Translations under genes and position numbers: made by a program
Source: Oenanthe sinensis
Taxonomy: Eukaryota; Streptophyta; Magnoliopsida; Apiales; Apiaceae
NCBI GenBank assembly: GCA_028671895.1
Contig: CM053806.1
Span: forward strand, 17,433,001-17,497,000
Direction: 5' to 3'
DNA length: 64,000 nucleotides
The notes under the pieces: model-generated
What the model was told of the DNA's origin: nothing
What the model saw: only the letters and a program-made list of their open reading frames with translations
Databases searched by the model: none
Shown: positions 1-12,594 of the stretch, one piece after another
How the letters are laid out: each line of letters begins with the position of its first letter
How positions within the stretch are numbered: position 1 is the stretch's first letter

Positions 1-1800
1 ATCTTTCTGTAAGACCATTCTGTTCAGATGTATGTGGACATGAAAAATGATGAAACACTCCATGAGAATCTAGAAATGGTGTGAACTTTTTGAACTCTCC
101 GTCATTGTCAGATTGAAATTTTTTAATTTTTTTATTAAGGAAATTCTCAATCTTTGCTTTAAAGTTAACAAAAGTAATTAAAGTATCAGACTTTCTGGCA
201 AGTGGATAGACCCAAATAAACTTGCTAAACACATCAACAAAAAGTAAGTAATATCGAAATCCATTTTGAGAAATGATAGGAGAAGGAACCCATAAATCTG
301 ACACAACTAGCTCAAGTGGTTCATGAACAATTGTAGAACTCAAAGGAAATGACAATTTGCAACTTTTCCTAGCATAACAAGAATTAAAGAAATGAACGCC
401 TTATGTTGATATGGGTAAGTAGACAACTAAATATTGACCACACAGTTCACATCATTGGGTGTCTAAGACGGTTGTGCCACAAATGCAAAGAAGAACTTGA
501 ACTATGAAAAGTTGTTGAACCAATAACCGGAGATGGAGCATTATTAAAGTGATATAACCCATCCTTAAGGTGCCCTTAAAGTACCACTCTCCCTGTTTGG
601 TGATCCTTCACATAGAAAACATAAGGATGAAATTCAAACATAACGTTATTATCTTTAGAAAATTGGGCAACTGATAGTAAATTGGCAGAGATATATGGGA
701 CATGAAAAATGTTAATGAGCTTGAAGGAACGACAAGGTGTTTCAAGTTTAGATATACCAACATGAGTAACTAGAATAAAATTATCATTATCAACAGTCAT
801 TTGATCTGGCCCATCATAATCAGAGTACAATTGTAAGTTATTCAAGTCCAACGTCACATGATGAGTAGCCCCACTATCAGGAAGCCAAGTAGATGCATTG
901 AGAGGCTGAGATGTAGAAACATAGGCTGTGGGTGCGGATATACCAGAAGGAGAAAAATCTTTGTCAAACTGATGCCAACAGTTGACAACATGGTAATTTT
1001 TACGACCATAGAGTTGACAAGGGCCTGATAAAGGAATAGGTGATGTCCGACCACGTTGTGGATGTTGGTAGCGATTGGGGTTGGTCCTCAGGTTATGATA
1101 GGGACGAGAAGAATGCTGGTTAGAATTGTGGTTGGCTCTTTTGAAATGGTGGGATGTGGATTTGGCTACGTTTGTTGTGTGGGCTGCACCAAGTAAACTA
1201 TTTTGCGACTCCATATACATAGCAAAAGAGAGCAGATGAGCTTGTGTATCTTCCATTGGAATGTCATTATTTGTTGTTGTGATGATGGCGTCATAGGCAG
1301 AATCTAAACCACTAAGAATATATTGTTTTAAATCACCAAAAGAGATGGCTTGACCACAAGGTGCAAGGTCATCACTAAGTTTTTTAGCAAATAAAAAATA
1401 TTATGTCATGCTTTTGTTACCTTTTTTCAATAATTGTAGTTCCCGACGAAGTTGCATGATGCGAGAATGAGAGCTCGATGCAAAATGACGTTGTAGAGCA
1501 TTCCATACATCAGCAGATGTCTCAAGACCAACAACTTGAGCGAGGACAAGCTCCGTCAGTGAAGAAAGCAACCACCTGAGAAGAATTTGATCTTCCTTAA
1601 CCCATGATATGTATTCTGGATTAATGGTGGTGGTAGTAGTGTGTGTTCCAGTTGCACTGGTTGTAGGGATCGTACGAGGAGGACATGGAATAGTCTCGTC
1701 AATATAGCCCAGATCATATACTTTTAATAAAAGAATAAATTGGAATTTTCACATGAGATGGTTTTTGAATTCAAGTTTGACTGTTAAAAAATGATGAATT
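1..1800 (-). pseudogene. Copia element F, gag-pol fragment (5' part of a minus-strand element)
   Basis: Read on the minus strand, this stretch encodes the front of a Ty1/Copia polyprotein. A gag starts near 1785 and holds a retrotransposon-gag region (for example VWNALQRHFASSSHSRIMQL). The protease active site DSGATHH lies near 850-885. A GAG-pre-integrase region follows around 380-560. The integrase core runs off the left edge at HHFSCPHTSEQNGLTE. The longest open piece is 576-1256. In-frame stops interrupt gag near 1400 and 1765 and the pre-integrase region near 450, so it is dead. Its upstream end is cut by element C at 1801, and 23800-23940 is the other side of the cut. Reverse transcriptase and RNase H would lie outside the window. 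The family call is firm; the lineage is not. Confidence 0.85.
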
Positions 1801-3346
1801 TGTTAGTAATTGTGGTCTAGAGACATTACTTTTTATATTTTAAGGAAAATATTTCTTATTAAGGATTATGTTTTATTGATTATTATTTATTTATTATATT
1901 TTATTCACTGCGTAATAAATTGAAAGCATAATAAATATCCTTCGAATTTTGATACGTATTATATATCTTTAAGTATGTGACTTAAAAATGAGATTATATG
2001 AATAGTATCTTATTCCTAAAATTCTCTAGTCGAGTATTATTATTTAAGGACAATAATAATGCACAAAGACTAGTATATTTCTTGATAGATGACCACATCT
2101 CATTGGTCATAGGTATGGTGATACTAAATTGAAGAACATAAGTGCATGTCTCAATGCATGGCACTGGAATGACCCGCCGTGAGATTCTACATGTTAAATA
2201 AGTGTCATAAGTAATTCTCACTGTGATAATGGTGTAATGATCCTTAGACCTGAAATCATTATATTTCTATATGAGAATTAATATACTTTGATTACATTAA
2301 AAGTTACCTTTGATCGGGTGATGATAAAAGTGGACATTGGGTATATTATGAATCGTATGAGAAATATGAATGATCTAGATGGGATTTAATTCTCCTAATT
2401 TTAGTTGTGATATTATTGGCCTCATGTTTGAGTGAGACTATGAAATGCACGGCCGTGCTCAAATGTTGATTTGAGTTTAATAGTCTACTCATCGATCAAG
2501 AAAATAAAGATTAAATTATGAAGAGGATGACACGAGACATGCCTTGAGTTTAATCTATAATATCAAGATTAAAGGGATTATATTACATGGAACATTATTC
2601 ATGAAAGGCTTAATCGAATCACCGATTTATTATTATTACTTGGGTAGCAATGATGTATTACTAAATGCCGCTCATTGTTTACAATTTTAATTAGATATTA
2701 AAATTGTTGCCAACGTAATAATAACCTACAAGGTCACACACAAAGAACGCTTGAAGGAGAAATAATTTAAATTGTGAATTTAAATTAAATAAGTAATTTA
2801 TTTTATTTATGATATTAATTAAGTATGACTAAATTAATTATATAAATAGAATAAATGAATTATTTAAACTAATTCCAAATTTAATAACTAATTAATTAAG
2901 TGAGACTTAATTAAATAATTTAGAATTTTGGATTAATATTAATTATAATTGGATTATAATTAGAAAACTTATTCCTCTATCTATATAATCTCTTTATGAG
3001 CTGATTTAATTTATGAGACATATTTTTACTAAAACCCTAGCCGTTTTGAAAAAAGAGGAAGAGAGAGAGAGAAGCAGTTTTCGGGTGCTAGTACACATCA
3101 ATCCTTCATGAAAAGTATTCGTGTGGATACTATAGAGCGTAGATCGCGAGAGGGGAATACGTGGTGATTAAATAAGTTTTGGACCTCCATTAATCTTCCA
3201 TTAATGAACTTTTAAAGCTTCTAAAGGTATTTATTCTTTATCTCCGAATTAAATCTTTTATTTTCGCATGGATCCTGCGGAGGGTTTTGCTATTTTGATT
3301 TATTTTTCACGTTTATTTCGCTGCGTTTGTGCCTCGAAACCCTTCA
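1801..3346 (+). repeat. 5' LTR of element C
   Basis: Begins TGTTAGTAATTGTG and ends GAAACCCTTCA. It matches 22263-23799 nearly end to end. A short open frame on the minus strand (1994-2221) recurs in the other LTR (22456-22683) only because the LTR is duplicated; it has no recognisable domain. Confidence 0.93.
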
Positions 3347-3347
3347 A

Positions 3348-3360
3348 TTGCATCAGAGCT
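3348..3360 (+). other. Primer-binding site of element C
   Basis: TTGCATCAGAGCT lies directly after the LTR and matches the plant Copia primer site TGGTATCAGAGC (complement of the initiator methionine tRNA 3' end) except at the GG/T positions. Confidence 0.8.
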
Positions 3361-3449
3361 ACTTGCGAAACGTTTTAATTCGGTTATGTGCTTAATAGTT
3401 TTCGATATGTAAGCATTTATGCGATCTATCATGATTTTGTATTGATACA

Positions 3450-4120
3450 ATATGTATATGTTTTTATATATTATGAATATATGATATTCATATGATGTAT
3501 AATCATGTGATGATTGTGTGTATTGATGTATGTATATGATAAATGTTTGTTCTTATTATGGGAATCGTATTCGATACGAATTCTGAAACGGGTGCCGGAT
3601 TTTCTGAAATCAGTGTCCGTTATCCGATTTTCGCAAACGATATGTTTTTTCTGACTGGAATCGGGTCACTGAGCAATACTGAAAAAGTCAGCTATGCGTC
3701 TGTAAGCCATTAGATGTTGTTACAGGCCCGAAAACGGTAATTTATTATTTTCTGAAAATTATTTGATTTTTTAAAATTTTGAGTATATGTATGTATATAT
3801 TATGAATATATGATATTTATGTGATGTATAATCTTGTGATGATTGTATGTATCACTGTGTATGTATATATGATATATTCTTGTTCTTGTTATAGGGATCG
3901 TATATGATACGATTTCTGAAACACCGTTAGATTTTGTGAAATCTGATTGCCATAGCCTATTTTTACAAACAATGTGTGTTTTCAGACTTGAATCGGGCCA
4001 ATAAACAAAACTGATAGCTATGCTATCAGCGACGGGTCTGTAAGACGTTTGACGTCGTTAAGGGCCTCGAAACAGCGATTTATTGTCTTCAGAAATCTGT
4101 TTTTAATTTTCAAAAATTTC
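3450..4120 (+). repeat. Two-copy tandem repeat of about 330 bp in the leader of element C
   Basis: The block with TTATGAATAT (3471) and TTCTGAAAC (3581) recurs at 3800 and 3914, an offset of 329-333 bp. Both copies hold a GATACGA-like motif, a TGAAATC(A/T)G motif, and a CTGTAAG...GTTGTTA/GTCGTTA segment followed by GGCC(C/T)CGAAA. The copies are diverged. It is non-coding and sits between the primer site and gag. Confidence 0.75.
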
Positions 4121-5589
4121 GAAATTTGTTATATATGATTATATGATATGTTTATATAATCTGAGATATATTATATGTGTTATGTGATAGCATGGTGGAT
4201 GGTTATGGCCTAAAGATCCATAGTATAGTGGTTTTGATTTATGGTTTTGGTTTCTAAATATGACTTGCATGTCATTTATTCATTGTAATTTAATTATCTC
4301 GAATGTAACTCGAGTTCTTCTTGTAATTTTATTAGAATAGTTTTATTTTTATTATTCAATGTAATTATCAATGAAGACTTGCAAGCAAGGAGGCAATCCA
4401 AAAGGGGATGATGGAGCAATGAAGAAAGAAGACATGTAATAGATAGTATTTTTAAAACCACCATAGACTGACCTTGATATTTCCATTAGCTTGGAAAGAT
4501 CACATAGGATGGGGTCATAACCAAACACGTTTAATTTACGCACATTACATATATGTATATGATTGCATGTATTGGTATGTATGCGTAGATATAATCGAGA
4601 TGCATGCTTAATATTGATTAATCATGTATGTATTAGATACGACACTCATGCCATGTTTGCTTAAGAAAGATAAAATCTGTAACGATTCAAGATTTTAAAA
4701 TTGAACAAACGATCATGATATTCTTGTGTTTATGAAACACGGTATTAAATATAAATTTTCTTTTTCTGATATGGGGAGATTTTGTCAAAAGCAGATTATT
4801 AGTTTAATTCGTAAGGAAGCTTGGTTTTAAGTGAGACCGTTTGTTACTTCTCCGACGACCTGGAAATCAATCCATTGACGAATATTGAAATGAATTATTT
4901 GATCAAGGAAAAATTGAGAATCTCTTTATGAAGGGATCATGATCATATAAACAATAAAAAAATCCCTAAATACATATTAAGTTAATCAGATGCCTTCCAA
5001 TGTTTAATACTCGTCAAGATCTAGATTGAGAAGGAGTGGGTTTGCCAAAGTAAGGTGCTTTTATCAATCATGGGAAGACGTGATATGTAAGTATACTTAG
5101 TTCGTTGAAACATTGGGTCTAACTTAACTAAATCATCACAATAAGATTGTGGGTTTAGAGGCATAGAGTTTGGTGAGATTTATTGGATAAATGTGTACAA
5201 AGGGTTGGTCCACCAAACTTTCCAAGAGTTATATTTGATATAATCGACAAATGTTGTCTACCTAAATAGTCATGTTTTGAGTGTATTAGCCAACGCTATC
5301 TTAAAACATGGATGAAATATGGATCTTGGCTCACTAGAAAGATTTAAAGAAATGTTTTCCGAATTAATAGTTAGGGCTATTAGTTTGATAAAAATAGTGG
5401 GAGGTATATGGTGATATACCATAATCACTTAAACATAATTAATATTAAATTTGCAATCTAGTTTATTTTATACACTTTAATATTGTAGATATCAAATGAT
5501 AAACACAAACAACCTCTCTATGCGATCAGTTCTTGAGAAGGACAAGTTGACGAGAATATATTTCCTTGACTGACATACGATCTTGTGAA
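4121..5589 (+). other. Internal leader of element C, no recognisable gene
   Basis: AT-rich DNA between the leader repeat and the gag remains. I see stop codons in all frames and no domain. The minus-strand frame at 4352-4543 is short and unconserved. Confidence 0.5.
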
Positions 5590-6330
5590 TCGTCCTCGGA
5601 TACCACGATGTTAGTCAAATCTCTTCCCCTGCTCTTAAAGTTGAGAATGTAACATGTGCAAATCATAGTGCTTATTGGAAGCAAATTGATGTTGTAACTG
5701 ATGTTTCATGTCTCATGCTCGCAAATATGTGTGCTGAGCTTAAGAAGAAACACGAGTATATAGATGCTTATGAGACGATTGAGCACAAGATATATTTAAA
5801 AATAAAAGGGCACTATACACTTATAAGTAGGGAGAGTGAGACCCGGTTACACCACATGTTCTAAAGATTATAGGGTATAATGAGTACCTTTAATATTTTT
5901 GGTTTTCAGATTGGTCTGGAAACTTAGTTAGATTTGATTTTATAATCTTTGGACAAATATTATTCTTAGTTTGTTATGAACAATAAAATGAATAAGATTG
6001 GTAAAACACTCATTGAGTTGCTAAGCATGTTGAGAACTGCTGAAAGCAATATGATAAATGCATGAATTACTACTATATTGCTGGTAAACATAGGGAATGC
6101 AAAAGGGAAAGTAAAATAGAAAGGCAAGGAGAAGATTTGATCTAGTTCCGTTGTCAAACCAAAGTCCAATCCCTAAAGTAGACTCTAAAGTCTGAATAAG
6201 GTGTTGATAAAGAAGACGATTGTCGCTTCTGTGAAAAATTGGGAAACTGGAAATTAAACTGTCATGCTTATTTGGAAGATCTGAAAAAGATAATCAATAA
6301 GGGTTAAGCTTCAGGTATCGGGTTGGAATT
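5590..6330 (+). pseudogene. Decayed gag of element C
   Basis: Plus-strand fragments resemble plant Copia gag. There is an ANHSAYWKQIDVVTD-like segment near 5670-5710 and a nucleocapsid-proximal segment MNNKMNKIGKTLIELLSMLR near 5976-6035. A zinc knuckle near 6221-6265 reads CRFCEKLGNWKLNC, with the usual histidine replaced. Stops and frame changes separate these pieces, so no continuous protein exists. It sits between the long leader and the pre-integrase remains, as expected for gag. Confidence 0.7.
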
Positions 6331-6559
6331 GGAGTAAAAGTAGTTGCTCTGGTTAGAGGAACTCGTTACTTAACTTTTAGCCTATAAGGAAAATTTAAAA
6401 CTTGATAATTGTTATAACGTGCTTGCAATTGGCAGAGACATTATTTTAGTTTCTTGTTTGGACAAGAAAGGCTTTTCATTTTAATTAAATAACAATAGTT
6501 GTTTATTCTATTTTGATTATGAGGCTTATAATGTTGCACAACTAATTAACAATTTATAT

Positions 6560-7427
6560 GTTCTAAAGTGACTCAAATCAAATATTACCTTTGGCACTGT
6601 TGTTGAAGCCATATTAATGAGAAACGCATTTCCAGAATACATAAGGATGCATTCATGGATAAGTTTGATTATGAATTATACAAAAGGATGCGAATCTTGG
6701 TTTATTTGGCAAAATGACTAAAGCTCCTTTTACCGGACATGGTAAAGGGGTCATTGAACGGGTATGACTTATACATAGTGATGTATGTGGTCATATGTGT
6801 ACGATGACAAAAGGTAGATTTTATTAACTTCATAAAATTTACTAATTATTTTAGTAGATACGGATATATGTATCTTTTGAAGAACTAATCTGAATTATTT
6901 GAAAAGTTCAAAGACTATAAAGATGAAGTAGAAAATATCAAAGAAAAGTTTTTTTTGATAAGAGGGATCACACCTTGTTGGACATGGTGCGATCAATGTT
7001 GAGTCAAGGAATCTTCCAATTAGTTTCTGGGGTTGCACCCTGGAAACGGCTCCACATACACTTAACTGTGTTCCTACTAAAATGGTTCAAAAGACTCCTT
7101 ATGAGATATGGACTGAGAAATGTCACAACATGTCATTTATGAAAATTTAGGGATGTGAAGCGTTTGTGAAACGTCTAATCTCTAACAAGCTATGACCAAA
7201 ATCAAACAAATATAATTTTGTGGGATACCCAACTGAAACAAGGTGTTATTCTTTCTATAATCCTTCCGAGAACAAAGTGTTTGTTGCTTGAACTGCTATG
7301 TTCCTTGAGAGAGTTGCTCTCTAAGAAAGACAGTGGGAGGATAATAGATCTCGATGAAGTTCGAGACCCACATGATAACATTGAACCAATAGAGGAACCT
7401 AAGCAGAATGTATAAGAAAATAATACT
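6560..7427 (+). pseudogene. Element C pol, first part: pre-integrase and integrase remains
   Basis: Fragments in several plus frames match Copia pol. They include a GAG-pre-integrase stretch (SHINEKRISRIHKDAF) near 6610-6655, an integrase core (FTNYFSRYGYMYLLKN) near 6835-6890, and a late-integrase or linker region up to 7427. A long frame at 7218-7415 covers part of the linker in a shifted frame. The sequence stops at 7427, where element A inserted, and resumes at 21087 in the integrase-to-reverse-transcriptase linker. Multiple stops and indels show decay. Confidence 0.75.
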
Positions 7428-8799
7428 TGTTGGTCCCTGATATTGTAGAGGGGGGGTTGAATACAATATCTGAAAATTAATCGCAGAATAATTTGGATTA
7501 AAAATATTATTTTAATTACACGCGAAATATTAATTGGAATGAAATACTGTTCAAGTGAAAGATATAAAATTAACTTGATTAGTATTACAAAATTAATATT
7601 TAGAAAACTGTTATATAATTGATATAAAGTCTAGAACGAATTCGACATGAAGTGTTCGTGTTTAAACAATTATATTCAAACTCAGCACAGAAATCTGTGA
7701 ATATTACAATGCAGACAAATTACTGAATTTGAACTATTTTTCTAACTCTTAACAAGTTGAACTTTTTAAAAGTGAAGAGATCATCTCATATTTATAGAGA
7801 TTTGAAATGGCTGCTATGACCTTTATGAGTATGACTTAATTTCAAGAAATTAACCCTTGTATGACTTCTGAAATTGCTGGGCATGACTTTCTGAGCTCGG
7901 TATGACTTTCTAAAATTCGGTATGACTTATTGAAAGTCATATTCGGATTTTATTTAATTAAAATAAATCGGTATGACTTAATTTAATTAAATAGAATTAA
8001 TCCAGCATGACCTTTTGATCTCAGGATTCTCGGTATGACATATTGAACAGGCTCGGTATGACTTAGTTATATATATATATATATATAAGAAACTCGGTAT
8101 GACTTATTTAATAAGTCATACTAACTGTTTATATATATATATATATAAGTCATATTAAAGCATTTCTTTTATAGTAAATTAATGCTACTTAATTCAATTA
8201 GTTAATTTATACATTAAATTATATTCAACTTGAATTAATTTAATTAGATAAATTAAATAATTAATTAACAATTGATAGTAGAATTAAAATACTATCTTTA
8301 GTCGCAGCCGTGCTGATAGACTTGAATACTTCCTGTCTTTTCTTCGTCTTCTGATCTTGAAACCTCTTGAATTAAATGAAGAATAAATATTATATTAGTT
8401 GACACACAAATGTACTGTCTGGTTCATTTGTGTCATCCTAATAAATATTCTCCATTTAAATAACTTTTAACCAGAGGCCTTCTGTCATATTCTCTGCTTC
8501 ACTGTTTTCATTCTTCTTCCGGAATCTACTTGTAGTAACCATTTGAAATCTTCTATATCTTCTGTCTTTTATAGAAGTACTACCACTTTATTAATTTCAC
8601 TGACGCTTGATCATAGAAATGAACTTCATCCAGTGTTGAGTAGCAATCCTACAAAATACTTCTGATACTTGGATTCTTTGTGATTAGTTGACTGTCTTCG
8701 TCTTGATTCCTGTTTTGTGTTTAGTATTTACTTCTCTTTACTAGTTTGTGTTGAGTTGTCATCTAATTATTACAAATAGGCCTAGTCATATGCCTTTCA
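7428..8799 (-). repeat. 3' LTR of element A
   Basis: On the minus strand it begins TGAAAGGCATATGACTAGG and ends CAGGGACCAACA. The 3' end contains TTCAACCCCCC, also present in the LTR of element B. It holds many copies of TATGACTT, often preceded by CGG, between about 7815 and 8150, two AT dinucleotide runs (near 8070 and 8130), and a near-palindrome at 8092-8123. Confidence 0.95.
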
Positions 8800-8815
8800 A
8801 TCTCCCCCTATTTGT
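8800..8815 (-). other. Polypurine tract of element A
   Basis: On the minus strand AAATAGGGGGAGAT abuts the 3' LTR. The same tract lies before the 3' LTR of element B. It is the plus-strand primer for reverse transcription. Confidence 0.85.
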
Positions 8816-9027
8816 TGTTAAACATTTAACACACAAATTCCTAGAGGATAACTCAACTAACAACTAAGAAAGTAGTACGACATTTAATGACTGTAAATAA
8901 TAAACAAAAGTTCTGGTTTTATATTTAACAATTTTCCAGATTCATACATAAAAGATAAATACAAGGTAGATGTTCCTCTAGCACTGAACAAATAACACAA
9001 AGTTTCTATCTTGTTCTATCTAAGTCT

Positions 9028-12000
9028 TCAGTCTTCTGATGTATCAACTTCACCTTCTTCTAGGTTTGAACCTTTATGAACAGGTGTCCTTGGTACCTCT
9101 TCTGTTACTGATTGTCCAGATGTAGTGGATCCTCCATACAACCTTCTTTGCTCAGCTCTTGCTAGCTGCCACAGTACTTCTTGTTCAACAGGATCTACTA
9201 TCTCTTCTTCTACATCATATGGTTGTGTTGAATCTATCTTTGGTACTTGCCTGATGTAAGAAGGAATTCTTTTCGATAGACAGTAGTTTCTTATCTTCTC
9301 TGCAGCATCCATTTTAGCTTGGGATTTGAAACCTTTTGACCTTAGCATCCTTTCAACTTGAATCATGTACTTAACTGAGTAGCCCTTAAAAGATTCCTCA
9401 TTTAACTGCATGATTTGATACAACTTGTTTGAGAAAAATCTTACCTCATGAGGATTAAATAAGATCTGAGGACTAACAGCTGTGGCAAAGACTCTAAGTC
9501 TATCCCTGAGAAGTTCATTTTCTTCTGAGCTCCTCTTTATTTTGTTCAAGAACGTCCATATTACTGATAAACTTCTTTGCCTGAAAAACTCTAAGGAAAT
9601 TCTGTATGTTCCATTCCTGTGTGTGTAGACTAGTATCCGCCAGTCTTCAAGAATGTGATCCACTAGGATAGTGATGTAGTCCACTTCCTCTTTCAGAGCT
9701 TTCATGAAGTTGTCAATGTTGTCATTTGATTTTTCTAGACGCTCAATTATTGATTTCAGATGCTTGTCTTCAAATGGACCCTTTTGTTGTTTGTCCATTA
9801 TTTCTCTTGCAGTATCCCATTTCTTTCCAATCTTGAGTTGTACATCTCTCTTCTTTTCTCTGACTGCTATAGCCCAGAGATTTTGTTTTTCTTGGCTTGC
9901 TTCTTTCTCAGCCTTTGATCTTTCCTTGACTAAAGCTTTTAGATTTTCAGTCTTTGCATGACTTGCCTTGATGTCCTCTTTCAGTTTCTTCATTGCCTCT
10001 TCATAGGCTGGATCAACTTCTTTTGGACACAAAAATTCTTCATCAAATGCAGTTTCTTCCTCAGCTCTGCAGTAGTCAGGAATATCTGATTCATCATGAG
10101 CACTATCATCGATGAATTGCTCTTGGGCATAGTACTGTTCTTCTGGTACTTGATCATACGATTGAAATTCTTCTTTAGAAAACAGCTTAGCTTTGCCTTT
10201 GTTTTTCGTAATAGCCCTTTCATCTTCAGCTACTTTCTCCTTTGCTTTCTCCCCCTTAGTTGAGGGATCCTCTTGAGTTTTAGAGGCTTGAAGAGATGCC
10301 ATTATTTGTTGCACAGTCAGGTAGACTTGCTTCATGCCCTCATTCAAATGAGTCATTCCATCGTCCAGTTTGTTGAATCGTTGAGTAGAGATCTTTTCAT
10401 TTTCAATGATCGTTAGGGTCAAACTTTTCTCAACGTTATCAATTTTTTCATCTAGTTTGCTTACTTCTTTCATATCTTCAGCAATAAGACTCTGTACGTT
10501 CTGGATATCTTGTGTTTTTAGAAGTATGGACGACTTGACGCTTTCAACATCGTTTCGCATAATTGTCAGCTGCTGTGTTACAGAGGCAGATGTAGATTTT
10601 TCTTCTGCTTGTGCTTTAACTTGAAATAACTCCGCTTGAACAATTTTCATTTCTTTCTGGAGAGCTTCCATTTTAGATAATAGATCACTGTGAGTGTGTG
10701 CACTCAGCTCACTTGCACTCCTGTTTAACTCACTTTCACTCTGTGCATGTGTTTCACTCTGTGTTTGCCTCACATCACTCGTGTTTAGCCCCTTTCCAGA
10801 TCCAGATGTTGTACCTGTAAATACAACAATAGCTTTTGAAGAGTCGAAATGCTCTTCTGATGCCTGTGAAGGCGCGTCCTCAACAAGATTAACTTGCATT
10901 GGCTCCGCTACTGACGTAGCTACTCCGTGAATGGAGTCCCATCTCCCTCTATGGAGTGGTTGCCTCTCAAATCCACCAGTGGATTCGAGACCTTTTAAAA
11001 TCACTGGATGTAATATATCCAGGGGGGTCACCACCTTAGACAATGTAGTGTATGGCTCATTAGAGTCTGTGGTGCCCCTAAGTACCTCGGAGGGTATCTG
11101 ATGCTGCACTGCATCGAAAATGTCATGGTCCACATCATAGGTGGCATCCGACCAGTTTTTATTAAAAACATTTTCTTCAACAAATGTGCCCTCATGTGTT
11201 TGTGTATCTGCAAGCGGAGGTCCTGCTAGTGTGAGAGCTAGCAGTGTGCTTTCCTCACTATCTGAAGCTGTAGCCGAACAGCGAATTAGATCACCTGGTT
11301 GAGCAAGTGTATCTAAAGAACCTTGGATGGCCATGTCAAAATCCATATCCCATTGAGAGGAAAAGGATGAGTCTGCAGGTGTCTCTGGTTGAAATTTAGA
11401 TCTTTTAGATTGTGGAGACAGAGCTGCGGGTTCACTTACATCAGCACCAAGACCCCTAACTATTCTGACAGGTTTCTTCCTTTTTCTGACTAGAAGCGAA
11501 GAGGAGGATGGAGGAGAAACTGTTTGAGGCTCTAATTCAGCTGGGGGCAGAACCTGTGTGTTTTCAGGTTCGTAGCTGATATCCTGGAGTGTAAGAACAC
11601 CATCATAGTCCGCCACAGATAAATCTAACAGTGCAGTGGATATATCTATAGGTATTGAACTAGAAGATTGTGAGTGAGATATTACCTGTTGATCTTGTGC
11701 CACTTGATCGACATGCTGAGCAGCTTCAAGTAGAAGGTGCACAGGATGATCCATCTGCATTGGCACTTGCTCTGGCTCTTGTTCCTGCACAGGATTAGCA
11801 ATGTGATCCAATATCTCAGCCATGTAATCTGTCCTTACCACTTGCACATTTTGAAACTTGGGGTTGTTGTGGAGTCTTGCGAAAAAGTTGTTCTGAGAAG
11901 TAGGAGATTCTTCTACAGGACTATTCTAAAATAGGGCTTTGTCTTCATCCATCAACAAGTCATTCATGAACAGCATCAGGAACCTCGGATAGTAGACTTG

Positions 12001-12594
12001 AACATTCTGTTCCCTGCTTTCTGGTTTCCCCATTTTCCTGATTATTTCTTTTAGAATCAACTTCCCAAAATTTATCCTCCGGTTGTGGGCCACAGAAAAC
12101 CCTATGATTTGTAGTATTGAAGATATGTTGTTGAAGTTGTTCTTTGTGGTGGGAGCAAACACTTTGGCTAATGTGTCAAAGACATAGTCCCACTCGCTTA
12201 CCAACTTGGACTTTGACAACCTTACCAAATTGATCTCACCCTGATATCTTATGGAAAAGAAAAATTCTAGAATTTCTGGTACAGTGGGTGGATCCACGAA
12301 ATTGTCCGTTGGAAAGCCTAAAATCCTGTTCACATCCTCTTCAGTCACCATGTATTCACGATCTCCTATCCTGAAAGAGAACTGAACTCTTCCTGCAGTA
12401 CTCCTATTCCTGGCAGTGGAATACAGAGCCCTAAGTGCTAACACTTGCAATGGGGCGTCCAGAGTAATTGCAGTTCTTACAAGTGAATGTTCATTCATAA
12501 AAACGATCCATTGTCGAAACCTCTCGACTGAACAATTCACCGGATTAAAATAACCTACGAAATTAGTTTTTACTAATTCGCAAAAACCAGCCAT
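9028..12594 (-). CDS. Third ORF of element A (the 'envelope-like' slot), one in-frame TAG
   Basis: The 222-codon frame 12594-11926 and the 939-codon frame 11847-9028 are in the same phase. Only a TAG at 11926-11928 and 26 sense codons lie between them, so the unbroken ancestor would be about 1.19 thousand codons. The N-terminal part starts MAGFCELVKTN and holds a globular region (FRQWIVFMNE; EDVNRILGFPTDN) resembling plant-transposon-associated domains. The second part has a long acidic, Ser/Pro-rich stretch, a basic cluster RKRKKP, a long coiled coil (roughly its residues 390-525) and a helical C terminus. I see no signal peptide and no membrane segment, although Sirevirus ORFs at this position are usually called envelope-like. 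The role is unknown. Confidence 0.8.

Noticed and set aside
1994..2221. A 75-codon frame on the minus strand conserved at 22456-22683
   Set aside because: It is conserved only because both lie in the LTRs of element C; no domain, and it is antisense to the element.
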